In this document: in pieces, positions 29,772-39,580 of the stretch
Numbering within the stretch: the first letter of the stretch is position 1
How the letters are laid out: each line of letters begins with the position of its first letter
DNA from: JAWVFM01 sp963841455
GTDB lineage: Bacteria > Actinomycetota > Thermoleophilia > Solirubrobacterales > 70-9
NCBI GenBank assembly: GCA_963841455.1
Contig: CAWJCU010000003.1
Span: 310,001 to 374,000 of the forward strand
Length of the DNA stretch: 64,000 nt
Direction: 5' to 3'
Notes under the pieces: generated by a model
Seen by the model: the letters and a program-made list of their open reading frames with translations, nothing else
Database searches by the model: none
Told to the model about the DNA's origin: nothing
Translations under genes and position numbers: made by a program

Positions 29772-30702
29772 GCTCGTACCCCACGGAGACCAGTGCCTCA
29801 CCGGCGATCGCCTCGTACTCACGGCGGTCGGCCTCCGTCATCTTCGTCCTCCACAGGCCGATCCGGTTCGCCTGCGGAGGTCGCTCGGCGAGGGCGTGGC
29901 TCTGCATCCTGGAGGCGGCCGAGATCGTCCCCCATGGCTTTTCGAGGTCGCGCGCCTTCTCCGCCAGGCGCTCCCCCGCGCGCTCGTGGTAGCGAAGCAT
30001 CACGGGGTCGAAGTCGAGCTCGATGGATCCGGCCACCCGCCGCAGCACCGCCTCGGTGTCGGTGAGGAGGTCCTCGTAGTGAACCTCGAGGTAGTGGTTC
30101 ACGTGCGGCTGCTGGCGCCGCGCCACCTCGATCCGGCGCCGCCAGTTGTCGGCCGCCTCGGCGATCGTGCTCGGTCCCCAGCTGCGCGGAACGAGGGAGA
30201 GGGCCACGTCGCGCCCGTCGCGGATGATGTGGATGAACCGCGACTCCGGCATCGCCTTCTGGATCAGACGCATCGAGCGAACGTAGCCCGGCGTCTTGTC
30301 GCCCCACCGCTCCTTGTCCTGCTTCTCCGCGTAGAGGCGGAAGAACTCGCGCACGGCATCGGCGCAGTTCAGGGGGTCGAGGGCGCGGAATCGAACGCGC
30401 AATTCGTCCTCGTCGAGGTGGAAGTCGCCCCAGCGATCGCCCTCAACGATCATCGTCGCCAGCTCATCGGCGGTGCGCGCTCGCCGCCAGCTCGCCTTGA
30501 TCATCGGCACGACGAAGTGGGTCTCGCCGGGCATCGCGACCTCGGGATGCGAGTCGAGCATCAGCCGCAGCAGCGTCGTGCCGGAGCGCGTCGCCCCGCA
30601 GATGAACGGAACGGCGAAGGGCGGCTGGCGCACACCGGCGACGTTGCGCTTGAAACGCCTCGACTCGGTGAGGCGGCCGGGGGTGAGGGCCGCGAGCTTC
30701 AC
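29761..30702 (-). CDS. Sulfotransferase 1 (PAPS-dependent type)
   Basis: 313 aa, intact. The 5'-phosphosulfate loop reads GATRSGTTLLRLMLDSHPE (about residue 36), and the 3'-phosphate block IIRDGRDVALSL (about residue 160). Between them lies RWGDKTPGYVRSM, shared by four paralogues in this window. The usual chemistry is sulfate transfer from PAPS to a hydroxyl or amine; the acceptor is unknown. No signal peptide, so cytoplasmic. The start overlaps the glycosyltransferase stop (ATGA), and the end overlaps purL. Members of this family can also act on tyrosines or carbohydrates; glycan is inferred from context. Confidence 0.88.
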   Translation of the reverse strand: MKLAALTPGRLTESRRFKRNVAGVRQPPFAVPFICGATRSGTTLLRLMLDSHPEVAMPGETHFVVPMIKASWRRARTADELATMIVEGDRWGDFHLDEDELRVRFRALDPLNCADAVREFFRLYAEKQDKERWGDKTPGYVRSMRLIQKAMPESRFIHIIRDGRDVALSLVPRSWGPSTIAEAADNWRRRIEVARRQQPHVNHYLEVHYEDLLTDTEAVLRRVAGSIELDFDPVMLRYHERAGERLAEKARDLEKPWGTISAASRMQSHALAERPPQANRIGLWRTKMTEADRREYEAIAGEALVSVGYELGE

Positions 30703-31817
30703 GAGGAGACCGTGGTCCCGGCGCGCCGCTCGGCCGCGGCCCGGTCGATCAGGCCTCCAAGCCCCTCGACCGTATGGCTCCAGCTTCGCTCGTCGCGGAC
30801 CTGGCGGGCTCCGGTTGCGAGGCGCTCGCGCTCAGCGGCGTCGGCAAGACGCTCGATGGCCGCCGCCATCTCGTCGAGGTCGGGGTCGTAGGCGGGGACC
30901 CCCGACTTCGCCGTGCCGTTCTCGTAGGAGGAGACCAGCAGCCCGTTGCGCTCGTGCTCGATCACCTCATTGAGGGGGGGAATGTCATTCGTGATCACCG
31001 GCAGCCCGAAGGCGGTCGCCTCGAAGAGCGGGAGGCCGAGGCCTTCCCAGCGGGAGGGCGCGAGGCAAACGTCGGCCGCCGCGAACGTGCGCAGGTGCTC
31101 GTCCGTGGGCTCGTCGCCGAGCCGGAACTCGATCCGCTCGTCGCTGGCAGCCGCCTCGCGCGCGGCGTCGGCGCCGCCCTTGCGCTCCACCTGTGCCTTC
31201 ACGAGGAGCCGCAGCCGCTCGTCGCTTGTCCGCATGAACGCGTCGACCACGGGCTCGATCGGCTTGCGATGCCCCACGAAGCCGCCCGGGAAGATCACCT
31301 GCACCAGCTCGTTGTCGCGGGCCGCCGGCTCAACGGCGAGGAGCTCGGGATGGATGCCCCAGGGCACGTACGGCGTCTCGAGGCCGAACGAGCGGTAGCG
31401 CTCCTGCTCGCACCTCGTCATCGAATAGACGCTGTCGTAAGCGTCGCGCGCGCCGGGTACGTGGTCGGAGGTGAAGTGCTCCCAGACGAAGCGGCCGATG
31501 ACGAGCACCCCGCGCCGGCGAAGCTCTGCGAGCTCGGCGAACTGGTAGTTCTGGTCGCAGAGGATCGCGTCGATTCCGCGCTTGGCGACCCATGAGGAGT
31601 ACTCCTCTGCGGTGATGTCGTAGGCGGCGGCGGTGTCGACACGCGGCTGGTCCCACACCCCGTCTCGCTGAAGGCGCCCCTTCATCGGGCCGCGCTCCTT
31701 CTTCGGCCGCGCGAGCACGTACGTTTCGTGCCCGAGGTCGTCGAGTGCCGACCGAAGCTGGCGCGCGACCACCGGCTGGCCGCGGTTGAACCACTTGGTG
31801 ACGAGGCCGACCCTCAT
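30699..31817 (-). CDS. Glycosyltransferase, GT-B fold (GT4-like)
   Basis: About 372 aa. The N-terminal domain begins MRVGLVTKWFNRGQPVVARQL. The C-terminal nucleotide-sugar domain has VIFPGGFVGHRKPI and the ExxxxxxxE region LAPSRWEGLGLPLFEATAFGLPVITND. ATG 31817 is chosen; an upstream in-frame extension is weak. A close paralogue lies at 40847-41933, with long identical stretches such as LRSALDDLGHET. Stop and start overlap the downstream sulfotransferase (ATGA). Likely adds a sugar to an envelope glycan or lipid (inference). Confidence 0.88.
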   Translation of the reverse strand: MRVGLVTKWFNRGQPVVARQLRSALDDLGHETYVLARPKKERGPMKGRLQRDGVWDQPRVDTAAAYDITAEEYSSWVAKRGIDAILCDQNYQFAELAELRRRGVLVIGRFVWEHFTSDHVPGARDAYDSVYSMTRCEQERYRSFGLETPYVPWGIHPELLAVEPAARDNELVQVIFPGGFVGHRKPIEPVVDAFMRTSDERLRLLVKAQVERKGGADAAREAAASDERIEFRLGDEPTDEHLRTFAAADVCLAPSRWEGLGLPLFEATAFGLPVITNDIPPLNEVIEHERNGLLVSSYENGTAKSGVPAYDPDLDEMAAAIERLADAAERERLATGARQVRDERSWSHTVEGLGGLIDRAAAERRAGTTVSS

Positions 31818-31917
31818 CGCCCCGAGATTAGCCTCGCCGCACGGCGGCGCCGCGTCCGCCAACGGTGGTTCGCTTCTGGCGAGCGAAATTCGAGCCTGGC
31901 TAGGACGCAGGGAGCCT

Positions 31918-31934
31918 GAATAGCAACGCTATTC
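31918..31934. repeat. 17-bp perfect inverted repeat in the gap between methyltransferase and glycosyltransferase
   Basis: GAATAGC-AAC-GCTATTC lies in the 189-base gap 31818-32006, the longest non-coding stretch in this gene string. It could be an operator or a small hairpin. No T-run follows on either strand, so an intrinsic terminator is unlikely. Nothing else is recognisable in the gap. Confidence 0.4.
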
Positions 31935-32006
31935 CGGCGACTGAGGACGACGCCGGGTGAAGAAGTGCAGCCGCCAGGACGGGCCATCCGTTGGGTTGAC
32001 GCGGCG

Positions 32007-32720
32007 CTAGGAGGGCTTCGACTGGCTGAAGCGCTCGCCGCCCGCGAGCGGCATTCGCCGCGCCTTGCGGGGCAGCACACGGTCGTAGTTCGGGAGGCGC
32101 GTCGGCTTCGCGTGGATGCACACGCGGGTGCCGCCGCCGCCGGAGTTCTCCCACGTCTGCTCCATGTCGGTGAAGCCGCAGGTGTTCAGCATCTCCGTCA
32201 GCGCGGGGCGGTTCGGGACCCACCAGTTAGAAGGATTCCCCGTCTTCTCGGGGTCGCTGGGCTTGAAGAGGAGCAGCGGCTCTTCGGAGTCCATGTCCTT
32301 GATCTTGGTCTCGAGGAAGAGGTGCTCGCCCGTGACGCGACGCAGGCGGAAAAGCAGCGAGATGACGTTCTCGACGTGGTAGAGGACGCCGCCACAGAGC
32401 ACGACGTCGAAGCTGTCCAGCTCCAGCCACTTCTCCGAGAGGATGTCCATCTGCACGAACTCGAAGCCGAACCGCTCGACGTTCGCCGCCAGATCGGGCG
32501 AGGTGCAGAGGTCGAGGCCCACCACCTGGGTCGCGCCCCGCTTCACAGCCTCGGCGCAGTTGACGCCCTCCCAGCAGCCGACGTCGAGAAACGTCTTGCC
32601 GGTCATGTCGTCGGGCAGGCCGTAGCGCTCCCAGTTGTTGTGGGCGGTCGGGACATCGGCGATGCCTCCCCGGCCGTCGGTCGCCTCGGTGGGCGTCTCT
32701 GTGGCGCTTGCCTCGTCCAT
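32007..32720 (-). CDS. SAM-dependent methyltransferase
   Basis: 237 aa, intact. Motif I is FLDVGCWEGVNCAEAVKRGA, then VVGLDLC, FVQMDILSEKW and FDVVLCGGVLYHVEN, the class I Rossmann pattern. WWVPNRPALTEMLNTCGF resembles the DUF1698/TrmB-like C-terminal region seen in tRNA and glycan methyltransferases. Substrate not determined; among glycosyl- and sulfotransferases it may methylate a sugar (inference). Starts 33 bases after the sulfotransferase stop upstream. Confidence 0.85.
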   Translation of the reverse strand: MDEASATETPTEATDGRGGIADVPTAHNNWERYGLPDDMTGKTFLDVGCWEGVNCAEAVKRGATQVVGLDLCTSPDLAANVERFGFEFVQMDILSEKWLELDSFDVVLCGGVLYHVENVISLLFRLRRVTGEHLFLETKIKDMDSEEPLLLFKPSDPEKTGNPSNWWVPNRPALTEMLNTCGFTDMEQTWENSGGGGTRVCIHAKPTRLPNYDRVLPRKARRMPLAGGERFSQSKPS

Positions 32721-32753
32721 GCGGGCCGCGGATTGTAGAGAGGCCCTCGAAGC

Positions 32754-33780
32754 TCAGGACTCGTAGCCGAGCTCGGCGAGGAGCTCACCGCCGTGCTCGC
32801 GGAAGGTAGCGAGGTCCGCTGGGTCCATCTCGTTTCGCCACATGCCGACGCGGTCGGCGCGGGGAGGCTCTGACGTCAGGGCATGCGCCTCCACGCGCGA
32901 CTCGGCGGTCAGGCCGCGCTTTTCCTCGTCGGCCTCGAGCGGCCGCGCGATTTCCTCCAGGCGCTGGGCCGCGCGCTCGTGGTAGGAGAGCATCGCGGGA
33001 TCGAAGTCGAGCTCGACGAGGGCGCAGATCTCCCGCAGCTTCGCCTCGGGATCGGACACGAGGTCCTCGTAATGGACCTCGGTGTAGTGCGAGACCTTCT
33101 CCGCGGCCCGCCGCGTGCGGTTGATGCGGTGGCGCCAGCGCCGCGCCACCTGCTCCATCGTGAGGTCCGCGCCGCGCCGCTCCAGGGAGAGCGCGACGTC
33201 GCGCCCGTCGCGGATCATGTGGATGAAGCGGGCCTCCGGGAGGATCCGCTCGATGCGTCGCATCTTCATCGCGTAGCCCGGAGTCTTGTCGCCCCACCGA
33301 GGCTTGTCCTGGCCCTTCGCGTAGAGCCGGTAAAACGTCCGCACCGGGACCTCCGGCCTGACGAGGGGCCGCAGCTTGCCGAGCTCCCTGAGAAGCCTCT
33401 CGTCGTCGATTCCGAAGTCGCCCCACCGCCGGCTCGAGGTCATTACCGCTGCGACCTCCTCGGGTGAGGCCGGCCCCTCGCCGAAGAGCTTGATCACGTC
33501 GGGGATGAAGTGCGTCTCGGGCGGGATCGTGAGCTCGGGATGCGAATCGAGCATCAGCCGCAGGAGCGTCGTCCCGGAGCGGGTCATCCCGATCACGAAC
33601 GGGGCCGGCGGCTTCGGCAGGTTGCGCTCCCGCGTGCGCCTCCGCCGCCGCAGATAGGGGATCTTCTCCTGCTGGACAGCCTGCTTTCGCGCGCTCGCGC
33701 TGGCGTCGCATGCGGCGCTTTCGCGTCCGCCGCCGGCGGACCTCCCAGTTGTCGCGCTCGCCGTCCCCGGAGGGGCTCAC
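32754..33780 (-). CDS. Sulfotransferase 2, one frameshift in the basic N-terminus
   Basis: PSB loop GMTRSGTTLLRLMLDSHPEL, middle block RWGDKTPGYAMKM, 3'-phosphate block MIRDGRDVALSLERR, and a C-terminal helix ending LLAELGYES. The N-terminus is unusually basic and Arg-rich (RRRRTRKRRMRR and YLRRRRRTRERN). A break lies near 33690. Start GTG 33780 overlaps the preceding gene as GTGA; ATG 33711 is the alternative. Three sulfotransferase genes stand head to tail here. Confidence 0.85.
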
Positions 33781-34706
33781 GAGGCGCCGCTCGCCGCCGG
33801 CAGCGCCGGTCTCGTAGCCGAGGCCCGACAGCATCGTGCCGGCGATCTCCTCGAACGCCCGGCGGTCGGACTCGCTCATCTGGCGCTTCCAGCGGCTGAC
33901 CCGGTCGGCGTCCGGCGGCTTGGTCGTCATCGCGTGCGTCGCCATGCGCCGCTCGACGTCGAGCTCGGCCGAGCGGCCGTCGGCGGGCAGCGCGCGCTTC
34001 ATCTCCTCGAGCCGGCTCGAGGAGCGCTCGTGGTAGTCGAGCACCGCGTCGTCCCAGTCAAGCTCGATGAACTCGCAGATCCTCCGCAGCGACGGCTCGG
34101 TGTCGAGGATCAGGTCCTCGTAGCGGACCTCGGTGTAGTGCTTGAGCTTCGGCGCTGCGTCGCGCGCCTTCTGGATCTTCCGCTTCCATCGCTTCGCCAC
34201 GTCGGCCGCGGTGAGCTCGCGGACCGTCCGGTCGAGGACCGACAGGGCCACGTCGCGCCCGTCGCGGATCACGTGGACGAAGCGCGCCTCCGGCAGCGCC
34301 CGCTGGATCTGCTGCATCTTCCCGACGTAGTTGGGCGTCTTCTCGCCCCAGCGCGGCTTGCCCTCGCGCGCCGCGTAGGCCTCGTAGAAGGTGCGAAGCG
34401 CCTCGCCCGCGGTGAGCTTGCGGCCCCGCTCCTGGAGAGCAGGCCCAGCATCTCGATGTCGGTGAAGTCGAAGTCGCCCCACTCGCGCGCCGACTTCATG
34501 GCGCCGAGCACGTCGGCGGGCGTCGTCTTGTCGGTGCGCTTGAAGGTCTTGATCACCTCCGGCACGAAGTGCGTCTCCGGCGGGATCGTCAGCTCGGGAT
34601 GCGAGTCGAGCATCATCCGCAGCAGCGTCGTGCCGGAGCGGTTCATTCCGACGACGAACGGCGCCGGGGCGCGCTCGGCTGAGTTGTCTTTGCTGAACAG
34701 GCCCAT
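33777..34706 (-). CDS. Sulfotransferase 3, frame-disrupted
   Basis: Begins MGLFSKDNSAERAPAPFVVG, then GMNRSGTTLLRMMLDSHPEL, RWGEKTPNYVGKM and VIRDGRDVALSVLDRTV. The C-terminus resembles the others (FEEIAGTMLSGLGYE). A break lies near 34440. As read, the frame runs on into the next sulfotransferase; a single-base shift shortly before 33790 would end it at TGA 33777-33779, overlapping the next GTG. The start lies 9 bases after the previous stop. Confidence 0.83.
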
Positions 34707-34715
34707 TCGGAAGGG

Positions 34716-35680
34716 TCAGGATGGTAGAGAGGGCGGGGCGGCGGGCGACGACGGTGGTCTCGTACCCCAACTCGGCCAGGAGGTCACCCGCAAACGCCTC
34801 GAACTCCTCGCGGTAGGCGTCGTCCATCTCGGTCCTCCAGACGTCGATCCGCGCCTCCTGGGGCGGCTTCGTCGTCATCGCGTGCGCCTGCATTCGCTCC
34901 TCGCCCGTCAGCGTCCGGCGCGAGCCGCGCTCGCGCTCCCGGTTCATCTCCTGCAGCCGCTCGGCGGCGCGCTCGTGGTAGTTGAGCATGACCGGGTCCC
35001 AGTCGAGCTCGACGAACTCGCAGACGCCGCGCAGCGCCGGCTCGGTGTCCCGCACGAGGTCCTCGTAGCGGATCTCCATGTAGCGCCCCTGCACCTGCTC
35101 GACCCGCCGCGCGCTGAGGATCCGGTGGCGCCAGCGCTTCGCCATCCGCTCCGCGGGCACGGGCTTCGAGCCGCGCAGCTCGACCAGCCGGCGGTTGGTC
35201 GAGAGCGCCACGTCGCGGCCATCGCGGATCATGTGGACGAAGCGCGCCTCGGGGACCGCGCGCCCGAGCTTGGCCAGCGCCGTGACGTAGCGCGGGGTCT
35301 TGTCGCCCCACCGCGGCTTGCCGGCGCGCTCGGCGTAGAGGCCGTAGAAGGCGCGGATCGAATCGGGCGCGTTGAGCGGCTTGACGTCGCGCAGCCGGTC
35401 GAGCAGCTCACTCTCGACTGACCCCAGATTCAGGCAGCCCGCTCTGAGGCGCCTCCTGGATCGCCTCCAGAACGCGCTCGGGGGTCACGCGAAGGCGCGA
35501 GAACTGCTCGATCATCGGCGGCAGGAAGTGGGTCTCGGGCGGGATCGCCATCTCGGGATGGGCGTCGAGCATCATCCGCAGCAGCGTCGTGCCCGACCGC
35601 CCGACGCCGACCACGAACGGCGCCGGGGGACCCGGCGGCGAGCCGAGCATCCGGCGGCGCCTCAGGTGGTCGCGAAGCAT
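34716..35680 (-). CDS. Sulfotransferase 4, frame-disrupted
   Basis: Begins MLRDHLRRRRMLGSPPGPPA, then GVGRSGTTLLRMMLDAHPEM, RWGDKTPRYVTALAKL and MIRDGRDVALSTNRRLVELR. Ends with DLLAELGYETTVV. Breaks lie near 35440 and near the C-terminus (about 34740). ATG 35680 overlaps the purQ TGA as TGATG, giving direct translational coupling of a sulfotransferase to a purine gene. Confidence 0.85.
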
Positions 35681-36361
35681 CAGGCTGCGGCGCGGGCTTC
35701 GGCGGCGGGCCTCGCCACCGCCGCGAAGAGCCGCAGGCCGTCGGCGGAGCCGGTGAGCGCGTCGACGGCGTGCTCGGGATGCGGCATCAGGCCGAGGACG
35801 TTGCCGGCCTCGTTGGTGACGCCGGCGATGTCGTCGACGGAGCCGTTCGGGTTGTCGCCGGGCGCGTAGCGGAAGGCGATCTGCCCCCGTTCGCCGAGCC
35901 GCGCGATCTCCTCCGGCGAGGCGAAGTAGCGCCCGCAGGCGTGCTTGACGGGGATCGAGAGGCGCTCGCCGGGCTCGATCCCGGCGGCGAACGCGCCCGC
36001 CGCCCTCGGCCACGAGCTCGACCTGGCGGCAGACGAAGCGCAGGCCCTCGTTCGGGAGCAGCGCGCCGGGCAGGAGCCCGGCCTCGCAGAGCACCTGGAA
36101 GCCGTTGCAGATGCCGAGCACCGGCACCCGGGCGTCGGCGAGCTCGGCCACCGCGCCCATCGCCGGCGCGAAGCGGGCGATCGCGCCCGCTCGCAGGTAG
36201 TCGCCGTAGGAGAAGCCGCCGGGCACGACGACCGCGTCGAGGTCGGAGAGGTCGGTCTCCTCGTGCCAGACGAGCCGCGCCTCGCCGACCCGCTCGCAGG
36301 CGGCGAGCGCGTCGCGCTCGTCGCAGGAGCCCGGGAACTGGAGGACGCCGAACGTGGTCAT
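35680..36361 (-). CDS. purQ: Phosphoribosylformylglycinamidine synthase subunit PurQ, one frameshift
   Basis: Glutaminase subunit, about 227 aa. It starts MTTFGVLQFPGSCDERDALA. The nucleophile Cys is in VLGICNGFQVLCEAGLLPGAL, and the triad His/Glu region near the C-terminus is LGLMPHPEHAVD. One break lies near 36000 after VAEGGG. ATG 36361 overlaps the purS stop (ATGA), and the end overlaps sulfotransferase 4. Confidence 0.94.
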
Positions 36362-36588
36362 GGGCTGCCGTCGATCTCGATCTCGTAGTCCTCGACCAGC
36401 GGGTTTGCCAGGAGCTGCTCGCAGAGCTCGCCGAGGCGTGCGTCGTCGTCGACGTCGAGCTCGACGAGGCGGCCGACGCGGACCTCGCGCATGCCCTCGA
36501 AGCCGAGCGCCGGGAGCGCGCGCTCGACCGCCTTGCCCTGCGGGTCGAGGATGCCCTCCTTGGGGCGGATGAGGACGCGGGCCTTCAC
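36358..36588 (-). CDS. purS: Phosphoribosylformylglycinamidine synthase subunit PurS
   Basis: 76 aa, intact. VKARVLIRPKEGILDPQGKAVERAL matches the PurS start, followed by VGRLVELDVDD and LLANPLVEDYEIEI. It bridges PurL and PurQ in the FGAM synthase complex. GTG 36588 overlaps the TGA of sulfotransferase 5 (GTGA), and its own stop overlaps purQ. Confidence 0.95.
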   Translation of the reverse strand: MKARVLIRPKEGILDPQGKAVERALPALGFEGMREVRVGRLVELDVDDDARLGELCEQLLANPLVEDYEIEIDGSP

Positions 36589-37497
36589 GCGGTGAGCGTA
36601 CCGGCCAGATCCGCGTATCCGGCGGCTTCCAAAGCGGGTCCCAGCTCGAGCCGCCCGAGCAGCTCGCCCCAGCGCGGGTCGTCGCCGGCGAGCACGGCCT
36701 CGGGCTCGCGGACGTTCGCCCGCGCCCACCCGCGGACGTCGGCGGGCGCCTCGCGGCCGAGGACCCCGTACACGGACTCGATCGCCTCCTCGGTCGCCTC
36801 CCGCAGGTCCTCGTTTCGAAGCAGCAGGTAGCGGTCGCCGAAGAGCCGGCGCCCGTCCTCGTAGGCGGACTCGAAGGTGAGCTTCCAGACGCGGAGGATG
36901 TGCTCCACGTCGCCGAGGCCTGCCGGATCGGCGCCGTCCTCGGTGGCCATCGCCGTCGAGATCGCGCGGCTCGACCAGAGCTTGCGGTCGGTCCGCTCGT
37001 CGAAGATCTCGCCGGGGCTCGACCAGCGCCGCAGGCGCCGCTTCTTGCGCCCGAGGATGATCGACGCGGTGACCGAGCGCGGGTCGCGGACCACGTGGAC
37101 GAAGGCGCGCCTCGGGGTCGAGCTCGGCGGCATCGGCGACCTTCCGGTAGAGGCGGGTCTCCTTGACCATCACCTGCGGCGCCAGTCCGAGCAGCCAGCG
37201 CAGCAGTTCGCGGCAGTGCTCGGGCAGCCGGGGCTCGAGCTCGAGCGGGGGCCGGCGCGGTCCGCCCCAGTTGAACTCCTCAACCGGGATGTCGGGGTAG
37301 CGCTCGCGCTGGAACCGCTCGCGCAGCTCGCGGGTCTCGGCGAAGGCGTCGCCCTCGCGGGCGCCGGAGCCGCCGCCCTCGGTCACGTCCTGCTCGCGAA
37401 GCGGCTCGTAGAAGCAGCGAAGCTCGGGGTCGGCGAGGAGCGCGTCGTAGAGGATCGTCGTTCCCGAACGACGCATCCCCTGGATGAAGATGTTCAC
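36585..37497 (-). CDS. Sulfotransferase 5 (divergent), one frameshift
   Basis: VNIFIQGMRRSGTTILYDAL carries the 5'-phosphosulfate loop at residue ~8. FVHVVRDPRSVTASIILGRKK is the 3'-phosphate block, with RDPRSV in place of RDGRDV. The region between (VMVKETRLYRKVADAAELD) replaces the RWGDKTP block, so this is a different subfamily from copies 1-4. One break lies near 37105. GTG 37497 overlaps the purC TGA and the end overlaps purS, so it sits coupled between two purine genes. Acceptor unknown. Confidence 0.82.
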
Positions 37498-38371
37498 GCG
37501 GGCGGGGCGCCCGGTGAGGAGAACTCGCGGTCGGAGATGCGCTCGTACGCCTCCACGTAGCGCGCGCGTGTGTTGTCGGATCACCTCGGCGGGGAGCTCC
37601 GGCGCCGGTGGGGTGTGGTCCCAGCCCGTGGAGTCGAGGTAGTCGCGCACGTACTGCTTGTCGAACGAGCGCTGCGGCCGGCCCGGCTCGTACTCGTCGG
37701 CGGGCCAGAAGCGGGAGGAGTCGGGGGTGAGGACCTCGTCGGCGAGGACCACCTCGGCGCCCGGGTGCGAGCCGAACTCGAACTTCGTGTCGGCGAGGAT
37801 GATCCCCCGCTCCGCGGCGTGGTCCGAGGCCCGGCGTGTAGAGCTCGATCGAGGCGTCGCGGAGGTGCTCCATGAGGGCGCGGTCGCCGACGATCTCCAC
37901 CGCGCGCTCGAAGTCGACGTTCTCGTCGTGCTCGCCGAGCTCCGCCTTCGTCGCGGGCGTGAAGATCGGCTCCGGGAGCTTGTCGGACTCCTGGAGCCCC
38001 TCGGGAAGCTCGATGCCGCAGACGGCGCCGGACTCGCGGTACTCGCGCCAGCCCGAGCCGGAGAGATAGCCCCGAACGACGCACTCGACCGGGTACATGT
38101 CGAGGCGCCGCACGCGGATCGCCCGCCCGGCGACCTCCTCCGGCACGTCCAGCGAGAGGAAGTGGTTCGGGCATACATCGCCGAGGTGCTCGAACCAGAA
38201 CACCGACATCTGCGTCAGCACGGCGCCCTTGTCCGGGATCGGGTCGGGCAGGATCACGTCGTACGCCGAGATGCGATCGGAGGCGACCATCAGGAGGTCG
38301 CCGTCGACCTCGTACATCTCCCGGACCTTGCCGCGAGCATGTAGCGTTAGATCAGCGAGCGCCGCGGGCAT
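37494..38371 (-). CDS. purC: SAICAR synthase, frame-disrupted
   Basis: Phosphoribosylaminoimidazole-succinocarboxamide synthase. Starts MPAALADLTLHARGKVREMYEV, then LMVASDRISAYDVILPDPIPDKG, VECVVRGYLSGSGWREY, GIILADTKFEFG and DEVLTPDSSRFWPADEY, then KQYVRDYLDSTGWD. Breaks lie near 37830 and in a GC repeat near 37555. ATG 38371 begins the pur-sulfotransferase string. It is divergent from the RTX-like gene 54 bases away, so the promoter for the whole string should lie in 38372-38424. Confidence 0.94.
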
Positions 38372-38424
38372 CGGCGGGCGATGCTAACAAGGGAATCGGG
38401 CGCGGAAGGCGAGGCGGACGATCA

Positions 38425-39580
38425 ATGGCACGTAGGGACACCAACGCGGGCTGGCGACTGACGCTGGCCGCCGCGACGGCGGGCGCCGTGGTGGCTCTCG
38501 CCTGGCCGGCGACGTCGCTCGCCGCGGCGACCTGCTTCGGCCACCGGGTCACCCTTCCGGGCGGCGCCGGGCCGGACACGCTCGTCGGCGGCCCCGGGAA
38601 CGGACGTCATCGACGGCGCCGGCGGCAACGACACGATCGACGGCGGCGGCGGCAACGACTTCATCTGCGCCGGCAGCGGCAACGACGTCGTCCAGGGCGG
38701 CCCGGGCGACGACAAGGTCGCCGGCTACGACGGCGACGACGTCGTCGTCGGCGACTCGATCAACTCGAACGGATCGACCGGAAAGGACCTCGTCATCGGC
38801 TCGGCGGGCAACGACCTCCTCGTCGGCGACAACTACATGCCGAAGCGGGGCGACGCCAGCGGCTCCGGAAACGACAAGATCCAGGCCGGCCCGGGCGACG
38901 ATCACGTGGTCGGCGACGCCTTCGCCGACGCAGGGGAAGGCGAGCGGCACCGGCAACGACACGATCCTCACGGCGCAGGGCAGTGACGTCGTGATCGGCG
39001 ACGCTCTCTCCTCGACCAGGCCTCCGGCAACGGCAACGACTTCATGCGCCTCGACGAGCAGAACGACCTCGGCATCGGCGACTCGGCCGTCCTGAACGGC
39101 ACCGCCACCGGCGGTGGCCACGACGAGATCACCGGCTTCACCGGCAACGACGTGGTGATCGGCGACAGCTACGCCCAGCAGGGGACGGCGCGAGGGCGGC
39201 GCCGGCGACAAGCTGAACGGCGGCAAGCAGGGCAACGACATCCTCATCGGCGACAACGCCGCCACCGACCAGGCGTCCGGCGGCGGCGGCGACGACGGCC
39301 GACGGCGTCTCCGGGAACGACCTCGTCGTCGGCGACAACATGCCGCTCGCCGGCGGCACGCAGGTGAGCGGCGGCGGGGTCGACGATCTCCACGGCAACT
39401 CGGGCAACGACGACTTCCTCTCTGAGAGCGGCAACGACAAGTGCATCGGCGGCTCGGGCCACGACAACGACCTCTCGAAGCCGAAGTGCCCGCGGTCATC
39501 CGGCATCGAGTCCTCGAAGCCGGGCGTTGCCGGTCGGCCGCGTCACCGGCGCGCTGCGCCAGTTCTCGCTGTTCCCCTAG
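38425..39580 (+). CDS. Secreted calcium-binding repeat (RTX-like) protein, frame-disrupted
   Basis: An N-terminal signal peptide (LTLAAATAGAVVALAWPA, then SLAAA) is followed by many Gly-Asp nonapeptide units of the GGxGxDxxx type: GAGGNDTIDGGGGNDFI, GSGNDVVQGGPGDDKV, GDDVVVGD, GNDVVIGDS, GNDDFLSESGNDKCIGG. Such repeats fold into Ca2+-binding beta-rolls. Breaks lie near 38600, 38935, 39015, 39190, 39295 and near the end. No catalytic domain is visible. Likely a surface or secreted structural protein. Divergent from purC; its TAG abuts the convergent glycosyltransferase stop in CTAGCTAG. Confidence 0.75.

Noticed and set aside
32754..34706. Tandem two-domain sulfotransferase
   Set aside because: The open frame across the junction depends on a suspected frame error; a GTGA overlap at 33777-33780 restores two ordinary genes.
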